Shown piece by piece: positions 5,720-7,979 of a stretch of DNA of 7,979 nt. The DNA is from Methylorubrum extorquens. GTDB taxonomy: Bacteria; Pseudomonadota; Alphaproteobacteria; Rhizobiales; Beijerinckiaceae. A program made the position numbers and the translations under genes. The stretch spans positions 1-7,979 of the forward strand of contig JAEUAC010000367.1 in NCBI GenBank assembly GCA_019695455.1, written 5' to 3'. Below the pieces are notes generated by a model, which saw nothing but the letters and a program-made list of their open reading frames with translations, was not told the DNA's origin and ran no database searches. Position 1 is the first letter of the stretch. Every line of letters starts with the position of its first letter.

Positions 5720-6192
5720 TCGCGCTCGACGTCGTGACCGAGGCCGGGGACTGGCCGGCCGAGGCGGAGGCCGCCGCCCGCGAAGCCGCGGCGGCGGCGA
5801 TCGCGGTGTCCGAGGAGGGCGACGACCCGCTCGCCGCGACGCTGCTCCTCGCCGACGATGCCGCGATCCGCGTCCTGAACCGCGACTGGCGCGGCAAGGA
5901 CACGCCGACCAACGTCCTCTCCTTCCCGTCCGACATGCCGACGCCGCCAGGCGAGCCGCGACACCTCGGCGACGTCGCGCTCGCCTTCGAGACGGTGGCG
6001 CGCGAGGCGGCCGAGGAGGGCAAGTCGGTGCCCGACCACGTGGCCCACCTCGTCGTCCACGGCATCCTCCACCTCCTCGGCGCCGACCACGAGACGGACG
6101 GGGAGGCCGACGCCATGGAGGCGCGCGAGATCGAGGCACTCGCCCGGATCGGCATCGCCGACCCCTACGGCCGGGCCGCGCCCCAGCCGTGA
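5716..6192 (+). CDS. ybeY: Endoribonuclease / rRNA maturation factor YbeY
   Basis: A 158-residue zinc-dependent UPF0054 protein of normal length. YbeY takes part in 16S rRNA 3'-end maturation and ribosome quality control in the cytoplasm. The conserved NRDWRGKDTPTNVLSFP (55-71) includes Arg59, the arginine position important in E. coli YbeY. HLGDVALA (83-90) follows. The zinc motif HGILHLLGADH gives the three ligands His115, His119 and His125. The start GTG 5716 overlaps the phoH stop by four bases (GTGA), and the end overlaps ybeX the same way, so its translation is probably coupled on both sides. No separate ribosome binding site is obvious. Placement directly after phoH (ybeZ) is the classical arrangement and supports a joint function. 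The N-terminal region (20-31) is an Ala-rich helix, a composition effect of high GC. Confidence 0.95.
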   Translation: MIALDVVTEAGDWPAEAEAAAREAAAAAIAVSEEGDDPLAATLLLADDAAIRVLNRDWRGKDTPTNVLSFPSDMPTPPGEPRHLGDVALAFETVAREAAEEGKSVPDHVAHLVVHGILHLLGADHETDGEADAMEAREIEALARIGIADPYGRAAPQP

Positions 6193-7169
6193 GCGAGGAT
6201 CGCCGGGAGGAACGCGCGCTCGAGCCGGATGGCGGCTGGCTCGACCGGTTGATGCACCGCTTCAACCTGCGGCACCGCGAGAACGTGCGCGACGATCTCG
6301 AGGAGGTGCTGGCCGAGGCGAGCGAGCAGGCCGACCTGTCGCCCTACGAGCGGACGCTGCTCGGCAACGTCCTCGCGGTCCACCGGGTGCGCGTCGGCGA
6401 CGTGATGGTGCCGCGCGGCGACATCGTGGCGGCCGCAGCCGACCTCACCATCGGCGAGGCGCTGGGCCTGTTCCGCACCATCGGCCATTCGCGGCTGCCC
6501 GTGTACCGGGACACGCTCGACGAGCCCCTGGGCATGGTCCACATCCGCGACCTCGTGAACCACGTGACGGGGCAGGGCGAGATCGTCCGCGACGACCCGG
6601 CCGACCCGCCGCGCGTGGCGGGGCTGGCGAGCGTCGACCTCGCGGCGCCGCTCGGGGATGCGGGGCTGCTCCGGCCCGTCCTGTTCGTGCCGGGCTCGAT
6701 GCCGGCCATCGACCTCCTCGCCCGCATGCAGGCCTCGCGGACCCATATCGCGCTCGTCATCGACGAGTACGGCGGCACGGACGGGCTCGTCTCGATGGAG
6801 GACCTCGTCGAGACGGTGGTCGGCGACATCGAGGACGAGCACGACCAGAGCCGCGACGTGATCGTCCGGGACGAGGCGGGCCACTTCCTCGTGGACGCGC
6901 GCGCCGAGCTCGGCGAGGTCGCGGCCGCCCTGGGGCTGCCGCTCGATGCCGGGCCGGACGCGGCCGGGGTCGACACGCTCGGCGGCCTCGTCGTCACCAA
7001 GGCCGGCCGCGTGCCGCTGCGCGGCGAGACCTTCGAGGGGCCGGACGGCCTCGTCTTCGAGGTCGTCGAGGCCGACCGGCGCCGGCTGAAGCGCATCCTC
7101 ATCCGCATGCCGGACGGCGACCCGGCCGCCTCCGCTCCGCCGGGACCCCCGCCGCGGCCCGGCGCATGA
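6189..7169 (+). CDS. corC: CBS-domain protein CorC/YbeX (HlyC/CorC family)
   Basis: A 326-residue soluble protein of the short HlyC/CorC type without an N-terminal DUF21 membrane domain, equivalent to E. coli YbeX/CorC. The family is linked to magnesium and cobalt handling, and YbeX has also been tied to ribosome-related stress; the exact role here is inferred. The N-terminal acidic helix (about 30-66, with DLEEVL and SPYERTLLGNVLAVHRVRV) is followed by CBS 1 (about 72-125, VMVPRGDIVAA, HSRLPVYRD, GMVHIRDL) and CBS 2 (about 165-220, PAIDLLARMQ, HIALVIDEYGGTDGLVSMED, VVGDIEDEHD). The CorC_HlyC transporter-associated domain spans about 225-306 (DTLGGLVVTKAGRVPLRGE). The tail after 308 is Pro/Ala/Gly-rich and probably disordered. 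The start is GTG 6189 in a GTGA overlap with ybeY; the stop overlaps lnt as ATGA. An ordinary hemolysin role, as in some database names, is unlikely. Confidence 0.92.
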   Translation: MSEDRREERALEPDGGWLDRLMHRFNLRHRENVRDDLEEVLAEASEQADLSPYERTLLGNVLAVHRVRVGDVMVPRGDIVAAAADLTIGEALGLFRTIGHSRLPVYRDTLDEPLGMVHIRDLVNHVTGQGEIVRDDPADPPRVAGLASVDLAAPLGDAGLLRPVLFVPGSMPAIDLLARMQASRTHIALVIDEYGGTDGLVSMEDLVETVVGDIEDEHDQSRDVIVRDEAGHFLVDARAELGEVAAALGLPLDAGPDAAGVDTLGGLVVTKAGRVPLRGETFEGPDGLVFEVVEADRRRLKRILIRMPDGDPAASAPPGPPPRPGA

Positions 7170-7979
7170 GGGCGCTCGCCCACCGCATCGTCCTGGCGGA
7201 GGGCTGGGCGCGCCGCGGCATCGCCGTCGCGGCCGGCGCCTGCGGGGCGCTCGCGATGCCGCCCTTCGGGATCCTGCCCGCGCTCGTGGTCGCGCTCGTG
7301 GTCGCCGTCTGGCTGGTCGACGGCTCCGCCTCGGCCGGACGCCTCGCGACGGTCCGCCGCGCGGCGGCGGCCGGGTGGTTCTGGGGCTTCGGCTACTTCC
7401 TCGGCGGGCTCTGGTGGATCGGCTCCGCCTTCCTGGTGCAGCCCGACCTGTTCCTGCCCCTGATGCCGCTCGGCGTGCTCGGCCTGCCGGCGCTGCTCGC
7501 GGTCTTCCCGGCGCTCGGCTTCGGCCTCGCCTCGCTCCTCTGGTCCGGCGGCGCCGGCCGGATCGCGGCGCTCGCGGCGGCTCTCGGCGCGGCGGAATGG
7601 CTGCGCGGCCACGCCTTCACGGGCTTCCCCTGGAACGCGCTGGGCCTCGCGCTCGGCCAGAACGGCTGGCTGATGCAGGCCGCCTCGCTGGTCGGCCTGG
7701 ACGGCCTGACCGTGATCGCGATCCTCGTCTGCGCGGCGCCGGCGACGCTCGCCGACGACCGGCCGGCGCCGTCGCGCCTCGGGCCGAGCGTCGCGGCCGC
7801 GCTCGCGCTCGCCGGTCTCGCGCTGTTCGGCGGGCTGCGGCTGGCCGACGGTCCCGTGGCGGAGGTGGCGGGCGTGCGCCTGCGCATCATGCAGCCGAAC
7901 CTGCCGCAGGACGAGAAGTTCGCGCCCTCCGCCGGGTCCGACATCCTGCGCCGCTACCTCGCCCTCAGCGCCCGCCCGT
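7166..7979 (+). CDS. lnt: Apolipoprotein N-acyltransferase Lnt, 3' end missing
   Basis: The frame from ATG 7166 stays open to the right edge, giving 271 residues, about half of a normal Lnt (about 500-550). Lnt is an inner-membrane enzyme that adds the third acyl chain to the N-terminal cysteine of lipoproteins, the last lipoprotein maturation step before Lol export. The visible part is the membrane domain: hydrophobic stretches at about 18-34, 36-52, 68-91, 94-126, 131-146, 168-192 and 207-224. Family marks are PPFG (32-35), WFWGFGYFLGGLWWIGSAF (71-89), EWLRGHAFTGFPWNALG (144-160) and the start of the nitrilase-like domain RIMQPNLPQDEKF (240-252). The catalytic Glu-Lys-Cys residues would lie beyond the window and cannot be checked. 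The start overlaps the corC stop as ATGA. A 12-base tandem duplication lies in the second membrane stretch. Confidence 0.93.
   Translation, partial: MRALAHRIVLAEGWARRGIAVAAGACGALAMPPFGILPALVVALVVAVWLVDGSASAGRLATVRRAAAAGWFWGFGYFLGGLWWIGSAFLVQPDLFLPLMPLGVLGLPALLAVFPALGFGLASLLWSGGAGRIAALAAALGAAEWLRGHAFTGFPWNALGLALGQNGWLMQAASLVGLDGLTVIAILVCAAPATLADDRPAPSRLGPSVAAALALAGLALFGGLRLADGPVAEVAGVRLRIMQPNLPQDEKFAPSAGSDILRRYLALSARP
7280..7303 (+). repeat. 12-base tandem duplication inside lnt
   Basis: GCGCTCGTGGTC occurs twice back to back (7280-7291 and 7292-7303), encoding Ala-Leu-Val-Val twice (residues 39-46) within a predicted membrane helix. The copies are identical at the base level, and the length is a multiple of three, so the frame is kept. 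It looks like a slippage duplication tolerated in a hydrophobic helix. Confidence 0.8.

Noticed and set aside
5771..5794. Inverted repeat CCGCCGC/GCGGCGG in the start of ybeY
   Set aside because: Its loop is 10 bases and the stem consists of Ala codons in an Ala-rich helix. Such repeats are expected by chance at this GC level.
3201..6265. Long antisense frames 3201-4481 and 4472-6265 (426 and 597 codons)
   Set aside because: Both lie opposite strongly conserved miaB, phoH and ybeY. Their translations are compositionally biased and resemble no family.
6165..7944. Antisense frames 6165-6884, 6344-7612 and 7393-7944
   Set aside because: They mirror corC and lnt on the opposite strand. The sense frames carry clear CBS and Lnt motifs, so these are shadows.

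Overview
The window is an ordinary but tightly packed chromosomal housekeeping locus from a very GC-rich alphaproteobacterium, most likely Hyphomicrobiales (Rhizobiales), perhaps near Methylobacteriaceae. This rests on protein style, third-position G/C saturation and gene order; no database search was possible. GC content looks above 70% by eye but was not counted. All real genes are on the + strand. I see no tRNA, rRNA, CRISPR array, insertion sequence or prophage gene.

Layout: (1) 2-469 is the 3' part of a universal stress protein gene cut by the window edge. (2) 470-599 is the only sizeable intergenic stretch. It holds a strong inverted repeat just after the stress-protein stop, a plausible sigma-70-like promoter (521-549), a perfect 8-bp stem-loop at about the predicted transcript start, and a ribosome binding site. 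(3) 600-7979 is one apparent polycistronic unit: nifU/nfu-type Fe-S carrier, tsaB, rimI, a PlsC/OlsA-type acyltransferase, miaB, phoH (ybeZ), ybeY, ybeX/corC and lnt (cut by the right edge). Five of the eight junctions are 4-base stop/start overlaps (ATGA or GTGA). The other gaps are 7, 10 and 14 bases. The window has no intergenic stretch over 300 bases.

The unit joins RNA maturation and translation quality (TsaB for t6A37, MiaB for ms2i6A37, YbeY for rRNA, PhoH as its usual partner, RimI for ribosomal protein acetylation) with envelope biogenesis (acyltransferase, CorC, Lnt). The leading Fe-S carrier could serve the two-cluster enzyme MiaB. The order miaB-phoH-ybeY-ybeX-lnt matches that of E. 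coli, so its right half is an old conserved block.

I did not find a new biological system. The points most worth a second look are regulatory: the promoter with a hairpin at the predicted 5' end, a GNRA-loop hairpin at the end of miaB, the long acyltransferase tail carrying a hairpin before miaB, and the direct rimI/plsC overlap where many relatives, as I recall, have a fur-type gene.
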